64,000 nucleotides of DNA from Spirosoma sp. KCTC 42546 (GCF_006965485.1 NZ_CP041360.1:7792501-7856500), one strand, 5' to 3'; counted from the first letter of the stretch, positions 17,451-27,052 are shown. The notes: generated from the sequence alone by a model not told the origin. Program-made: numbers and translations.

Positions 17451-18812
17451 CTAACTTCCAAACAAATTCGTGTCCAGAAACGCATTACGGAATTTCCCCT
17501 GCGGATCGTATTCTTTCATTAATTGCTTGAACTCCGGCAATTTTTCGTAGCGCGACTGTAATTGTTTGGGAGCCAACGTAAACAACTTCCCCCAATGTGG
17601 CCGGGGGTTAAATGGAGCCAATTCTTTTTCGATCATCGGCAGCACCTTTTTAACCGAAGCCCAGTCCTGTTTCCAGGTAAAGTGAATGGCCAGGCTCGGC
17701 TGTTTATAGCAGGGGCTCATCCAGAAATTGTCGGCGTCGATAGTCCGTAGTTCGGTAATCATCAGATGTGGGCTGATGTGAGCGTTCAGCTTCTCAACCG
17801 CCAGAATAGCCTCGACGGCATTCTTGCGCGGCACAAAATATTCGGATTGCAACTCCTTACCACTACTGGGTATGAAGCCCATGCGGAAGTGGGGTAAACG
17901 TTCATACCAGGGGCCAGGCACACCCATTTGCTCTGTACAATTAACGGCAGAGAGTTCGGCAATAGGGTGCAGGTTTTTCGTAGCGCGTTTGGCACCGTAA
18001 AACTCTGCGGTTCCGCGTTCGGACTTGGCATCGAATGTCTTTCCTTTTTCGATCCGGCTTTTTATCCAAACCTCATTGATGCGTTTCTTTTGCCAATCGG
18101 TGAACAGACTTACGCTGTACCCGCTCGATACAATGGCCTCGAAATGCTGCTGAAGTTGCGCTAGTGGCAGATTTTCATAGACATCCTGCCGCATCATAAA
18201 CGTTGGCTGAATATCGAGCGTAACTTTTGTAACAACACCCAGAGCACCCAAATGAACAACAGCCGCCCGAAACGTTTCGCCATCTTTGGCTCGTGACAAG
18301 GTGCGCACCTCCCCTTTAGCTGTAACAATTTCCATGGCGGCAACGGCCGTCGACAGATTACCATTTTTCACACCCGAGCCATGAGTTGCCGTAGCGCAGG
18401 CACCTGCAATGGAAATATGGGGTAATGAAGCCAGATTATGTAAAGCGAAGCCTTTTTTATCGAGATAAGGAGCCAATTGGCCATATTTCATACTGGCATC
18501 TACCGTTACTGTATGGGCTTTGGTATCCAGCGAGATAACATCGTCCATTTCGCCCAGCGAAATGAGATTATTGGTGCTATCGGCAATGCCGTTAAAGCAA
18601 TGGCGCGTGCCAAGTACCTTTAGTTCACTGTATTTTTTAACAAGTTCCTGAACCTGCGGAATCGACTTGGCTTTATATAGTTTATCGGTACTATACTGGT
18701 AATTACCCGCCCAGTTTTTGAGCTTATCGTCTGCTGCCCAAGTCGTTAGTGGTGCTAGTATAGGGGTTGCCATTAATGCGGAGGATAATTTCAGAAAGGT
18801 TCTTTTTTTCAT
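17451..18812 (-). CDS. Alditol oxidase-like FAD-dependent oxidoreductase, exported
   Basis: Flavoprotein of the vanillyl-alcohol-oxidase superfamily, closest to alditol/xylitol oxidases (AldO) and sugar-lactone oxidases. 453 aa from ATG 18812. The N-terminus (KKRTFLKLSSALM) is an export signal with a Lys-Arg pair, Tat-like but not canonical. GTRHCFNGIAD places His71 where AldO carries its covalently bound FAD; HISIAGACATATHGSG is the FAD-pyrophosphate region; RPHWGKLF near the C-terminus is typical of AldO substrate domains. It would oxidise polyols with release of hydrogen peroxide. Placed between glpF and glpK, it suggests glycerol or another alditol as substrate (inference). Sugar-lactone oxidase is the main alternative. 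Confidence 0.82.
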   Translation of the reverse strand: MKKRTFLKLSSALMATPILAPLTTWAADDKLKNWAGNYQYSTDKLYKAKSIPQVQELVKKYSELKVLGTRHCFNGIADSTNNLISLGEMDDVISLDTKAHTVTVDASMKYGQLAPYLDKKGFALHNLASLPHISIAGACATATHGSGVKNGNLSTAVAAMEIVTAKGEVRTLSRAKDGETFRAAVVHLGALGVVTKVTLDIQPTFMMRQDVYENLPLAQLQQHFEAIVSSGYSVSLFTDWQKKRINEVWIKSRIEKGKTFDAKSERGTAEFYGAKRATKNLHPIAELSAVNCTEQMGVPGPWYERLPHFRMGFIPSSGKELQSEYFVPRKNAVEAILAVEKLNAHISPHLMITELRTIDADNFWMSPCYKQPSLAIHFTWKQDWASVKKVLPMIEKELAPFNPRPHWGKLFTLAPKQLQSRYEKLPEFKQLMKEYDPQGKFRNAFLDTNLFGS

Positions 18813-18889
18813 TGGTATAGGGTTTTTCGCTAAACTAATTGGATAATTTGACAATATTACGGTCTTAAACGAATATCCCTAAACACCTT

Positions 18890-20392
18890 ATGCCTACCTA
18901 CGTAGCCGCCATTGACCAGGGAACCACCAGTACTCGCTGCATCGTATTCGACAGACAGGGGCAGATTGTCTCGGTGGCCCAGAAAGAACATAAACAAATT
19001 TACCCACAACCGGGCTGGGTCGAGCATGATCCGGAAGAAATCTGGCGCAATACGCTCGAAGTTGTTGCCTTAGCTCGTATCAAAGGAAAACTTTCCGTGC
19101 AGGACATTGCGGCTGTTGGCATTACTAACCAACGCGAAACAACCGTAGTCTGGAACCGAAAAACCGGCAAACCCTACTACAATGCCATCGTCTGGCAAGA
19201 TATGCGAACGGCAGATTTAGTCACCCAATTTTCGGCGGGCCAAGCCGGGCAGGACCGTTTTCGCCACAAAACCGGTTTGCCACTGGCCACTTATTTCAGT
19301 GGTCTGAAACTTAAGTGGCTATTAGATAACGTACCGGGACTACGGGAAGAAGCCGAACGGGGCGATGCACTCTTCGGCAACATGGATACGTTTGTGGTCT
19401 GGAATCTGACGGGTGGTCCGCATGGTGGTTTACATCTTACCGATGTTACAAACGCCAGCCGGACCCAATTAATGAACCTCCGTACCCTCAACTGGGATGA
19501 TGATTTACTGACTGATTTCACGGTTCCCCGTGCTATGCTGCCCCAGATTCGGCCAAGCAGCGAAGTATATGGAACGGTTACCTCCGAAGTATTACCTGGC
19601 GTACCCATTGCCGGTATTTTGGGCGATCAGCAGGCAGCTTTGGTGGGTCAAACCTGCTTTGAGGCAGGGCAAGCCAAAAACACCTATGGTACGGGCTGCT
19701 TCCTGCTCATGAACACAGGCACCGAACTGCGTGAGTCAACCTATGGCTTGCTCACAACGGTGGCTTACCAGTTTCAAAACGAACCTGTTCAGTATGCACT
19801 TGAAGGTAGCGTTGCCATAACAGGTGCACTGGTTCAGTGGCTTCGCGACAATTTGGGTATTATTAAGAAAAGCACTGATATAGAAACGCTCGCCCGCTCC
19901 GTAGAAGACAATGGGGGAGCCTATTTTGTACCCGCTTTTTCGGGGCTATACGCACCCCACTGGAAGGCTGACGCACGGGGAGTCATTGCCGGTTTAACCC
20001 GCTTTGTGAACAAGGGTCACTTAGCAAGGGCTGTCCTGGAAGCAACTGCTTATCAGACCGTCGATGTAGTACGAGCTATGGAACAGGATGCAAACGTATC
20101 GTTAAAATCCCTTCGGGTAGATGGCGGTATGGTTGTTAACTCACTCCTGATGCAGTTTCAGGCCGATGTGCTGAATGGACCCGTTGTATGCCCGCGCATG
20201 ACCGAAACAACAGCCCTTGGCGCAGCCTACGCAGCCGGACTTGCGGTAGGCTATTGGCAGAACCTAGACGATCTACGTCAGAACTGGGGCATTGCCCGCA
20301 CCTATGAGTCGAACATGGACGATACCCAGCGAAAAAAGCTTATGCGCGGTTGGCAAAAAGCCATTGAGCGATCGTTTGGCTGGGAAGAGTAG
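18890..20392 (+). CDS. glpK: Glycerol kinase
   Basis: Phosphorylates glycerol to sn-glycerol-3-phosphate in the cytoplasm. The 500-aa length is exact for the family. Visible signatures: the N-terminal phosphate loop [36 protein letters not shown], and [19 protein letters not shown] in the second FGGY domain. Its product is the substrate of GlpD (46562-48217). It is divergent from the alditol-oxidase gene (77-nt gap) and ends at a convergent hairpin. Confidence 0.97.
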   Translation: MPTYVAAIDQGTTSTRCIVFDRQGQIVSVAQKEHKQIYPQPGWVEHDPEEIWRNTLEVVALARIKGKLSVQDIAAVGITNQRETTVVWNRKTGKPYYNAIVWQDMRTADLVTQFSAGQAGQDRFRHKTGLPLATYFSGLKLKWLLDNVPGLREEAERGDALFGNMDTFVVWNLTGGPHGGLHLTDVTNASRTQLMNLRTLNWDDDLLTDFTVPRAMLPQIRPSSEVYGTVTSEVLPGVPIAGILGDQQAALVGQTCFEAGQAKNTYGTGCFLLMNTGTELRESTYGLLTTVAYQFQNEPVQYALEGSVAITGALVQWLRDNLGIIKKSTDIETLARSVEDNGGAYFVPAFSGLYAPHWKADARGVIAGLTRFVNKGHLARAVLEATAYQTVDVVRAMEQDANVSLKSLRVDGGMVVNSLLMQFQADVLNGPVVCPRMTETTALGAAYAAGLAVGYWQNLDDLRQNWGIARTYESNMDDTQRKKLMRGWQKAIERSFGWEE

Positions 20393-20414
20393 AGGGATCG
20401 GGGCCGCCCGTGTG

Positions 20415-20473
20415 GTATGATATAGGATATATAATATATGTCTCTGAGATACATCATATATCCTATACCATAC
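20415..20473. terminator. AT-rich inverted repeat between convergent glpK and MscS genes
   Basis: Outer arms 20415-20431 and 20457-20473 (GTATGATATAGGATATA) pair at 16 of 17 positions, and inner CTC/GAG close the hairpin. It fills the convergent gap and ends 4 nt before the MscS stop codon. Probable bidirectional terminator; TATAGGATATA words recur at 52905-52953. Confidence 0.6.
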
Positions 20474-20477
20474 ATCT

Positions 20478-21593
20478 TCATACATGTTTTTCCTCCGGCT
20501 TCAACTCTTCAGCCAGTACCAAACGTGTCTGGGGCAGGCCCAGTGGATATTCATCACGAATAAACGCAATTAATTGTTCGCGCATATGGCAACGTAAATC
20601 AAAAGCCGATGGCGCATCCTGGGCCGATACAAGGATACGTAGCTGAATACAGGTGGGCGTTGTGTCCGTCACTTGTACCGCAAAGCTGTCGCCCGTCCAG
20701 AGAGGATCGGCTTCGGCCAGTTTGCGCGCCTTTTCCCGAACCTTGTCAACAGGCACGTTATAATCCAGGTACAGAAAAATTGACCCAATGATAGAAGCAT
20801 CGGAGCGCGTCCAGTTCTCGAAAGGCGTTTCAACAAAGTACGTGATGGGCAGGATAAGTCGACGGCGATCCCAGAGCCGAACAATTACACTCGTAAGGTT
20901 GATTTCTTCGATGCGTCCCCACTCCTTTTCAACAACTACCGCATCATCTAACCGAATCTGCTGGTTAAAGGCTATTTGAATACCGGCCAGCAGATTCGCT
21001 AATGTTTTCTGGGCGGCAAATCCAATAACAACGGATACAACACCTGCCGAAGTCAGCACGCTTAATCCCACTTTCCGACTTCCCTGGAATGAAATCAGCA
21101 TCAACGATGTCCCTAGAACAACAACAAGAATAGCGGTCAATCGACGCACAAAACGAACCTGTGTAACAAATTTTCGTTGCGAGAGATTAACATCTTTTGT
21201 TGTGTCGTACTCATGAATAAGCCTTTGCTCGCCGACTTTAAGCAATTGAACGACTAACCAGGTAGTAGCAATCAGAAAGAGAATTTCGGCCGTTTTGTTG
21301 GCAACGGGATGCCGACGCAGAAACCGTTCTGATTGCATATTGGTTGCCAACAGGAAAAACAGAGAAGGCACGAACACCCAGAACGCCCAGCGTGCATAGA
21401 TCTTGAGAAAAGCCAGCGTCCGAAATGGCCGACGACGTACGATAAACCGAATGATTTGTGTCACGACGAAATCAACTGCCAAGCCTAGTATTACGGCTAT
21501 TATAAGCAATATCCACCCCGACAAGTCACGATTGGGAATATAACCAAACCAACGAACCACGGCTCGTATCCATATATCCAGTTGTTGCTGCAT
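20478..21593 (-). CDS. MscS-family mechanosensitive ion channel
   Basis: Small-conductance mechanosensitive channel-like protein, 371 aa. Several N-terminal helices precede the pore helix and MscS core (SVVIGFAAQKTLANLLAGIQ), then the beta domain (WGRIEEINLTSVIVRLWDRR), where the Gly-x-hydrophobic-Glu region is well kept. It would release solutes on hypo-osmotic shock. A TTG 2 codons upstream (21599) is possible but ATG 21593 is preferred. It starts 18 nt after the lasso-B2-like gene, so the two probably share a transcript. It is one of three mechanosensitive channels in the window. Confidence 0.87.
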   Translation of the reverse strand: MQQQLDIWIRAVVRWFGYIPNRDLSGWILLIIAVILGLAVDFVVTQIIRFIVRRRPFRTLAFLKIYARWAFWVFVPSLFFLLATNMQSERFLRRHPVANKTAEILFLIATTWLVVQLLKVGEQRLIHEYDTTKDVNLSQRKFVTQVRFVRRLTAILVVVLGTSLMLISFQGSRKVGLSVLTSAGVVSVVIGFAAQKTLANLLAGIQIAFNQQIRLDDAVVVEKEWGRIEEINLTSVIVRLWDRRRLILPITYFVETPFENWTRSDASIIGSIFLYLDYNVPVDKVREKARKLAEADPLWTGDSFAVQVTDTTPTCIQLRILVSAQDAPSAFDLRCHMREQLIAFIRDEYPLGLPQTRLVLAEELKPEEKHV

Positions 21594-21611
21594 TGACAAT
21601 TTATGCTAATT

Positions 21612-22037
21612 CTACTGCCAGACCCAAATCGGTTGAAAGCTACTATCTGGCGATTGACCAATCAATATTGTTCCATTCTTTTCAACCCAGGCGTGAGCCT
21701 CAAACGTATGGCTTTTCTGAACGCCTACAATAAGCTCAACATCTTTTTCCGTTCTCAGGAAATAAGTTAGTGCCAATGCCTGCGGTAAGCAAACTGCGGA
21801 TAAGGTACCGCTTACTTTTTGAATAGCCCAGACTCTTCGCTCAATTAGCTGGTCTACAGTATTGTTGTATTTCTTTGCCGCAGTTACTTTACTGTATACC
21901 GTCCTGAATTGCTGAAATGAAAGAAATTTCAACCCTATCCGAATTAGGACCACAACTGTAAATGTTTGTGTGATCAACCGTTGGTCTGCAATGGGTAAGC
22001 GGGCAAACTCATTAAACCGTTTCCACCAATTTTTCAT
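21612..22037 (-). CDS. Orphan lasso-peptide B2-type (transglutaminase-like) protein
   Basis: A 141-aa protein resembling lasso-peptide biosynthesis protein B2 (Transglut_core3), the cysteine protease that removes the leader peptide. Cys83 in AVCLPQALALTYFLR and His115 in TFEAHAWVEKNG match the catalytic Cys and His of that family. An N-terminal hydrophobic segment (about residues 24-40) could anchor it in the membrane. The usual partners are missing: I see no asparagine-synthetase-like cyclase, no PqqD-like B1, and no precursor peptide in the 590-nt upstream gap. It is followed by an MscS gene. Function outside lasso biosynthesis is therefore open. Confidence 0.78.
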   Translation of the reverse strand: MKNWWKRFNEFARLPIADQRLITQTFTVVVLIRIGLKFLSFQQFRTVYSKVTAAKKYNNTVDQLIERRVWAIQKVSGTLSAVCLPQALALTYFLRTEKDVELIVGVQKSHTFEAHAWVEKNGTILIGQSPDSSFQPIWVWQ

Positions 22038-22172
22038 AAATCAAGTCGGTCTATAGTTTACCCGGCCTTTTGCACAGGTACGTTCATCTGTATAAAGAAG
22101 AAGCAAACTTCTTGTCTTTAAGCGCTCGAATAAGGCGTGGGATACCTGTACCAGCTATTGTTTATAGCTTAC

Positions 22173-22180
22173 CAAATGTA
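22173..22180 (-). promoter_or_regulatory. Candidate promoter of the B2-type gene (TACATTTG)
   Basis: A -7 match on the minus strand, leaving a leader of about 130 nt. No -33 element is obvious. Confidence 0.35.
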
Positions 22181-22628
22181 AGAATTTATTGGTATTAGGT
22201 TTTCCTTCACAAATCGCCAGCTACAGAACTGCCTGTGTTATAACCGAGTATGCTCCTATCATTATTTGAAAACAAAAACAAACAAAATTTTATTAATCCA
22301 CTGAAAATCAACACATTAAATAGATATACTTTTTCAATAAGGAAGGCCGATTATCTTGATCAGCAAGTAAAATCACTAAAAAATGCTAATAGTGGCTAAT
22401 ACATGTAATTAGCATATGTGTTTCTTTAACAACATAATTGTTTGCATTAATACATAATGTCAACCACTAATTTAATTTTTCCAAGTAAATATTTAACTTT
22501 CTTATGAACATAAATAAATAACATACAAAACGCATCTTCATAAACGATTGTAGTTTTAATTTATAGGCTAAATAAACATTAATACACTTCAAACTTTAGA
22601 ATTTGTCTTTCTCTGACCCGTTTTAATT
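22181..22628. other. AT-rich intergenic region between divergent genes
   Basis: About 450 nt without a convincing gene. It contains an 8-bp inverted repeat ATGCTAAT (22383-22390)/ATTAGCAT (22408-22415) with an additional GCTAATA in between, a possible operator for the downstream nuclease gene. The -7-like sequence before the nuclease (TAGAATTTG, near 22595) has one base too many in the spacer. Confidence 0.4.
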
Positions 22629-25600
22629 ATGTTTAAACAACTACTCTTCGTTCTGGCTTTTCTTCTGGTAACGAACACGTTACTGGCACAGGTATCACTA
22701 ACGGGTACATCGTACACCGAAACATTTGATGGCCTCGGCTCAAGCCTTCCCTCTAGCTGGTCTATTTACACAGGTGCGACTAGTACAACACTAGGAAATA
22801 CAGCGACTTACGTTTCTGCTACAACAGCATGGACGTCAACAACTGGTAACTTCAGAAATGTAGCATCAGGAGATTTAGGTGCTGGTTCAACTAACACACA
22901 GCAAAATGCATCAACAGACAGAGCTATAGCTATTAGGCAGACAGGTTCATTAGGTGACCCTGGTGCAGCCTTTGGTGTTAAACTCGCCAATACTACTGGC
23001 TTACAAGACTTTAAACTTTCCTTAAAACTCCAATCGCTTGATCCTTCATCTGCAAGAACAACTATCTGGGCTGTTCAGTATGGACTAGGTGATTCGCCGA
23101 CTAGCTTTACTACGGTAGCCACGCAAGCCATTGGCGGTTCTACCTTTTCTAACAATACGGTAAACTACGAATTTGGTTTTGCCCTGGACAATATTGGCCA
23201 GGCTGTTTGGATACGGGTTGTTGCCTTAACAGCCAGTACGGGTAGTGGTAGCCGACCTACTACAGGTCTCGATGATTTTTCACTATCCTACTCTCCACTA
23301 AATAATGATCCAAGAATCGCCGTTTCAGCCGTATCTCTACCAGGTATGACCTATACAGCCGGTGAAACCCCTACTTCCAGCACTACCTTTACGGTTGCAG
23401 GTAAAAATCTTTCACCCGCAACTCCCGTAGTTGTTTCCCCTTCTGCAAACTTTGAAGTTTCGACAAGTAGTAGTTCAGGATTTACAGCAAGTCCGCTTTC
23501 ATTAACGCCAGCAGGTGATGGCTCCGTAAATCAACCTATCTACACCCGTTTAGCCGCTGGTCTTGCTGCCGGCCCTTATTCGGGTACGATTACCGTAAAC
23601 ACTACAGAAGTAGCCAGTTCAAAGTCAGTTGCAGTTAGTGGAACAGTTTACCCTGCCGGAGCTACTGGTCCTTGTGGTATTTCTAATCCAATCAGTACAA
23701 TTCGTGCTGCTACGGATGGAGTAGTCTTTAAAGCGACAGGTCGGGTTACCTCTATCCTGACGACAAACATTTATATTCAGGATGCAACAGGTGGTATTTT
23801 GTTATATACCGGAACAGGTACAACGATCGAGATTCCAGAGCTGAGTGTTGGCGACGAAATACAGGTAGCAGGCGAATTAGCTACCTATCAAACAGACAAA
23901 GAGTTGAAAAACTTCACAGGCTGTTTCGTTAAAACTTCTGCGGCTAATGAAATACCTACATCAACAACTGTATCAACTGCTACCCTTTGCAACCACAAAG
24001 GAGAGCTGGTCACGTTACCAAGTGTGAGCATTGTAACACCTGCCGGTACTACTCTTTCTGGAAATACTACGTACACTCTAAGCGATGGCACACAATTGCG
24101 CATCCAGAATGGAACAGATTTAGTAGGTGCAACCCGCCCATCTGGCGCTGTAGATATTACGGGTGTCGTGAGCCAGTTCAATAACGTCTGTCAGATACTG
24201 CCCCGTTCAACCGCCGATGTGCCTGGTGCAACAGCAAATACAGCCTCCTGCCCAGAGGTAGGAACAGGCGGTACAGCAGTCTCCCTGGATAACACCTTAG
24301 ATATTGTCTGGTGGAACGTAGAATGGCTTGGCAATACAGGCTTCGGCCCTACCAACGAAGTTCAGCAGCAGGCTAATGTTCAACAACAACTGCAGGCAAT
24401 GAACCAGGATATTTATTGCCTTGAAGAAATTACAGACCTATCCAAATTGGATGCCATTGTTGCAACGTTAAATACGAATACAGGAAAATCGTATACCTAC
24501 ACATGCGGTGCAAATCCATCCCGTACACCAGCTATTTATTATTCACACTGGTTCGATATTCCAGAAGTACCTAGCGACCCTACCACTTATGCCCAGAAAG
24601 TATGCTTTGTATATAACACAGCTATCGTGACTAACGTATCGGCGAGCCAGATTCTGGATTTCCCTGCTTCGTTAAGCGCCAGCGCCTGGGCGTCGAATCG
24701 GTTTCCTTTATTGATGAGCTGCGATGTTACGATCAACGGGATTAAGAAACCCCTAAAACTTGTGGGTCTCCATGCCAAGTCGGGATCAGATGCCTCGTCA
24801 TACAGCCGTCGTATAGCCGACTTCAACTCGCTCAAAAGCTACCTTGATACTACATACCCAACCGATAACGTGTTGATTATGGGCGACTATAATGACGATG
24901 TAGATCAGTCAATTTATATAGATGCAACAACCAGCACTACCAATATTACCTCCTTTAGTGCGTTGTCAACGTCTCCCGATTATACTGTGATTACCAGGCA
25001 GCTCAGTAACTGTAATATTTCCAGCACAGCTTCTTACCCAGACATTATAGACCACCTAACGATCTCGAATGAAATTAGCACGAATGGAGCCTTCCCGGCT
25101 AGTGGAATACAGTATGTACAGAATTCGGTGAAGGCAATTCGGCCAATTACAGGTGGTACTACTACATCTGACCACTTCCCGGTAACGGCCAGGTTCCTGT
25201 TTGCGGCTACGGACTTAACGCCTACGATTGATCTACCTCAAGCTAGCTTTAGCGAGAATGCCACAAACAACTTTGTAGCGACTATAGCCGAAGTTGGTGG
25301 CGTGTTTTCTTCTACGGGAAACACAACAATTACGATCTCAGTACCCGCAGGCTACACAATTGGTTATGATAATACGCTCACCAGTATCAATGTCACCGAT
25401 GGAACAGCTAATCCTGTTGCGGTAGATAATACCAAATGGAGTGTTACCAATAATGCATCTGACATTCAGCTAACGCTAGCCATTGCGGCCGGACAATCTA
25501 TTGCGGCCAATGGAAAATCTGTACTAGGCTTTAGCGTGACTCGTACCAGTGCTAATACAGGCAGTGCATCAAACATTGTACTTAATATATCGGATGATGC

Positions 25601-25664
25601 CTCGCAAACGTATGATGGCAACCTATTAAATAATGTTTACTCCCGAATTATTAGCGGTTTATAA
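22629..25664 (+). CDS. Secreted multidomain endonuclease/exonuclease/phosphatase-family nuclease
   Basis: Extracellular protein of 1011 aa with a signal peptide (residues 1-20, ending LLAQ). Order of parts: an N-terminal Ser/Thr-rich beta domain (to about 230); an Ig-like domain beginning PRIAVSAVSLPGMTY (about 230-345); an OB-fold-like segment with TGRVTSILTTNIYIQD (about 350-540); and an endonuclease/exonuclease/phosphatase domain (about 555-855) with WWNVEWLG, CLEEI, MGDYNDD, DIIDHL and SDHFPV, which supply the metal and catalytic residues. A final beta domain (about 870-1011) follows. The arrangement is like extracellular DNases of the ExeM/NucH type. I see no T9SS C-terminal sorting domain. 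Probable role: degradation of environmental or biofilm DNA for phosphate. Confidence 0.83.
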   Translation: MFKQLLFVLAFLLVTNTLLAQVSLTGTSYTETFDGLGSSLPSSWSIYTGATSTTLGNTATYVSATTAWTSTTGNFRNVASGDLGAGSTNTQQNASTDRAIAIRQTGSLGDPGAAFGVKLANTTGLQDFKLSLKLQSLDPSSARTTIWAVQYGLGDSPTSFTTVATQAIGGSTFSNNTVNYEFGFALDNIGQAVWIRVVALTASTGSGSRPTTGLDDFSLSYSPLNNDPRIAVSAVSLPGMTYTAGETPTSSTTFTVAGKNLSPATPVVVSPSANFEVSTSSSSGFTASPLSLTPAGDGSVNQPIYTRLAAGLAAGPYSGTITVNTTEVASSKSVAVSGTVYPAGATGPCGISNPISTIRAATDGVVFKATGRVTSILTTNIYIQDATGGILLYTGTGTTIEIPELSVGDEIQVAGELATYQTDKELKNFTGCFVKTSAANEIPTSTTVSTATLCNHKGELVTLPSVSIVTPAGTTLSGNTTYTLSDGTQLRIQNGTDLVGATRPSGAVDITGVVSQFNNVCQILPRSTADVPGATANTASCPEVGTGGTAVSLDNTLDIVWWNVEWLGNTGFGPTNEVQQQANVQQQLQAMNQDIYCLEEITDLSKLDAIVATLNTNTGKSYTYTCGANPSRTPAIYYSHWFDIPEVPSDPTTYAQKVCFVYNTAIVTNVSASQILDFPASLSASAWASNRFPLLMSCDVTINGIKKPLKLVGLHAKSGSDASSYSRRIADFNSLKSYLDTTYPTDNVLIMGDYNDDVDQSIYIDATTSTTNITSFSALSTSPDYTVITRQLSNCNISSTASYPDIIDHLTISNEISTNGAFPASGIQYVQNSVKAIRPITGGTTTSDHFPVTARFLFAATDLTPTIDLPQASFSENATNNFVATIAEVGGVFSSTGNTTITISVPAGYTIGYDNTLTSINVTDGTANPVAVDNTKWSVTNNASDIQLTLAIAAGQSIAANGKSVLGFSVTRTSANTGSASNIVLNISDDASQTYDGNLLNNVYSRIISGL

Positions 25665-25672
25665 GTAAGCAT

Positions 25673-25735
25673 TTACCCATTCAAGAACTGAGCCGATCAT
25701 CTTCAAGATGATCGGCTCAGTTCTTGAATGGGTAA
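25673..25735. terminator. Perfect 31-bp inverted repeat with 1-nt centre after the nuclease gene
   Basis: Arms 25673-25703 and 25705-25735 (TTACCCATTCAAGAACTGAG...) are fully complementary around a single C. It begins 8 nt after the nuclease stop codon. No T-run follows, so it may act as an mRNA 3' stabiliser or a factor-dependent terminator. The region from 25736 to 25948 holds no gene I can support. Confidence 0.75.
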
Positions 25736-25948
25736 CTAGTTTTACACTTACGCAGCTATAGTGGGATCAACTATATGGGTTTTGTCAGATGGGAGCCCAG
25801 CCCGAAATGTTTTCAAATTCACATAGCTGCTATCTTTCTCTTCTCGCTATGACATGCTACGCAATCTAGGCGAAAGGAGTCCGTCAGCTAAAGTAATCCG
25901 GTTAGGTTTTTGAAAATCACGGTTTTGCGTCATATTCTCTGCATACCC

Positions 25949-25979
25949 TTGTTTTTCAGACCCATACCACCTATATTTG
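25949..25979 (+). promoter_or_regulatory. rplM operon promoter (TTG-N20-TATATTTG)
   Basis: TTG at 25949-25951 and TATATTTG at 25972-25979 are separated by 20 nt, an excellent match to the Bacteroidota housekeeping promoter. The predicted start is near 25985, giving a leader of about 70 nt that begins at the hairpins 25984-26016. Confidence 0.72.
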
Positions 25980-25983
25980 CACT

Positions 25984-26016
25984 CCCGTTTCAGGACGGGC
26001 CTATATTTATTATAGG
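25984..26016 (+). promoter_or_regulatory. Tandem hairpins in the rplM leader, candidate autoregulatory site
   Basis: Two directly abutting hairpins: CCCGT-TTCAGG-ACGGG (25984-25999) and CCTATA-TTTAT-TATAGG (26000-26016, with loop 26006-26010). They would sit at the very 5' end of the mRNA. No T-run follows, so they are not terminators. Ribosomal-protein leaders often bind their own product; that is inference here. Confidence 0.5.
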
Positions 26017-26053
26017 TAAGCATTTAAAAATCAAACAATTAGTCTCCATAACA

Positions 26054-26497
26054 GTGAATACGCTCAGTTACAAAACCATCTCTGCCAACAAAGAAACGGT
26101 GCAGAAGGATTGGATTGTGGTTGACGCTCAGGGCGAAGTGCTCGGTCGGCTGGCCAGCAATATCGCACGCCTGATTCGCGGCAAACACAAAACCAACTTC
26201 ACTCCACACGTTGACTGCGGAGATAACGTGATTGTCATCAACGCCGATAAGGTGCGCCTGACAGGTGCTAAGATGACCGACAAAATTTACGTTCGCCACA
26301 CGGGCTATCCCGGCGGTCAACGGTTCGCAACGCCCCGGTTGTTGCTCGAAAAACATCCCGAGCGCATCATCGAGCATGCTGTAAAAGGTATGTTACCGAA
26401 AAATCGGCTTGGTCGTCGGTTGTACACCAACCTGTACGTTTACGCTGGTGGTCAACACCCGCACGAGGCTCAGCAACCAACAGCAGTTAAATTCTAA
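26054..26497 (+). CDS. rplM: 50S ribosomal protein L13
   Basis: Large-subunit protein, 147 aa. [34 protein letters not shown] and [12 protein letters not shown] are L13 signatures. The open frame begins at 25910, but no ATG lies near the true N-terminus; GTG at 26054 (VNTLSYKT) gives the family length and fits the leader. rpsI follows after 6 nt, the universal pairing. Confidence 0.97.
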   Translation: MNTLSYKTISANKETVQKDWIVVDAQGEVLGRLASNIARLIRGKHKTNFTPHVDCGDNVIVINADKVRLTGAKMTDKIYVRHTGYPGGQRFATPRLLLEKHPERIIEHAVKGMLPKNRLGRRLYTNLYVYAGGQHPHEAQQPTAVKF

Positions 26498-26503
26498 GTC
26501 ATA

Positions 26504-26890
26504 ATGGATCGTATTAATACCATTGGCCGCCGTAAAACTGCCATCTCCCGCATCTATATGTCGGCGGGCAGCGGAGCCATCTCGGTAAACGGGAAAGATT
26601 ACAAACAATATTTCCCTACCGAAGTCCTGCAAATCATTCTGAACCAGCCGTTTGCAACTGTTAACGGTGTTGGTGGCTACGACGTAAAAGTGAACGTTCG
26701 TGGTGGTGGTGTGGCTGGCCAGGCCGAAGCTACCCGTATGGCTATTGCCCGTGCGCTGGTTGAACTAAACGCTGAGTTCCGTCCTGCCCTGAAAAAAGAA
26801 GGGTTCCTGACACGGGATTCGCGTATGGTTGAACGGAAGAAGCCAGGTCGTAAGAAAGCCCGTCGCCGGTTCCAGTTCTCGAAACGTTAA
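26504..26890 (+). CDS. rpsI: 30S ribosomal protein S9
   Basis: Small-subunit protein, 128 aa. It contains TIGRRKTAISRIY at the N-terminus, VRGGGVAGQAEATRMAIARA in the middle, and the strictly conserved basic tail ending RRRFQFSKR, which reaches tRNA in the P site. Second gene of the rplM-rpsI pair. Confidence 0.98.
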   Translation: MDRINTIGRRKTAISRIYMSAGSGAISVNGKDYKQYFPTEVLQIILNQPFATVNGVGGYDVKVNVRGGGVAGQAEATRMAIARALVELNAEFRPALKKEGFLTRDSRMVERKKPGRKKARRRFQFSKR

Positions 26891-26909
26891 TAGTCAATGT
26901 GTAATGCTC

Positions 26910-26969
26910 AATGAAGAATGGATAATGAACGTGTTCTCATTGTACATTTTACATTAACCATTATTCATT
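26910..26969. repeat. Inverted repeat between rpsI and rpsB
   Basis: Arms 26910-26927 (AATGAAGAATGGATAATG) and 26952-26969 pair at 16 of 18 positions. The words match those at porU and 17364-17450. It lies inside an otherwise classic ribosomal-protein operon. Confidence 0.65.
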
Positions 26970-27052
26970 CAATTTCAAGTCCAGACTGCCCTTAGATGAT
27001 GCCGACGGGCGGTGCTGCGTATTTTTTCTAACAATCATTTTTCATTCCGAAA

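Noticed and set aside
22038..22628. Possible lasso precursor peptide upstream of the B2-type gene
   Set aside because: Short frames on either strand lack a leader/core arrangement with a ring-closing acidic residue; none is credible.
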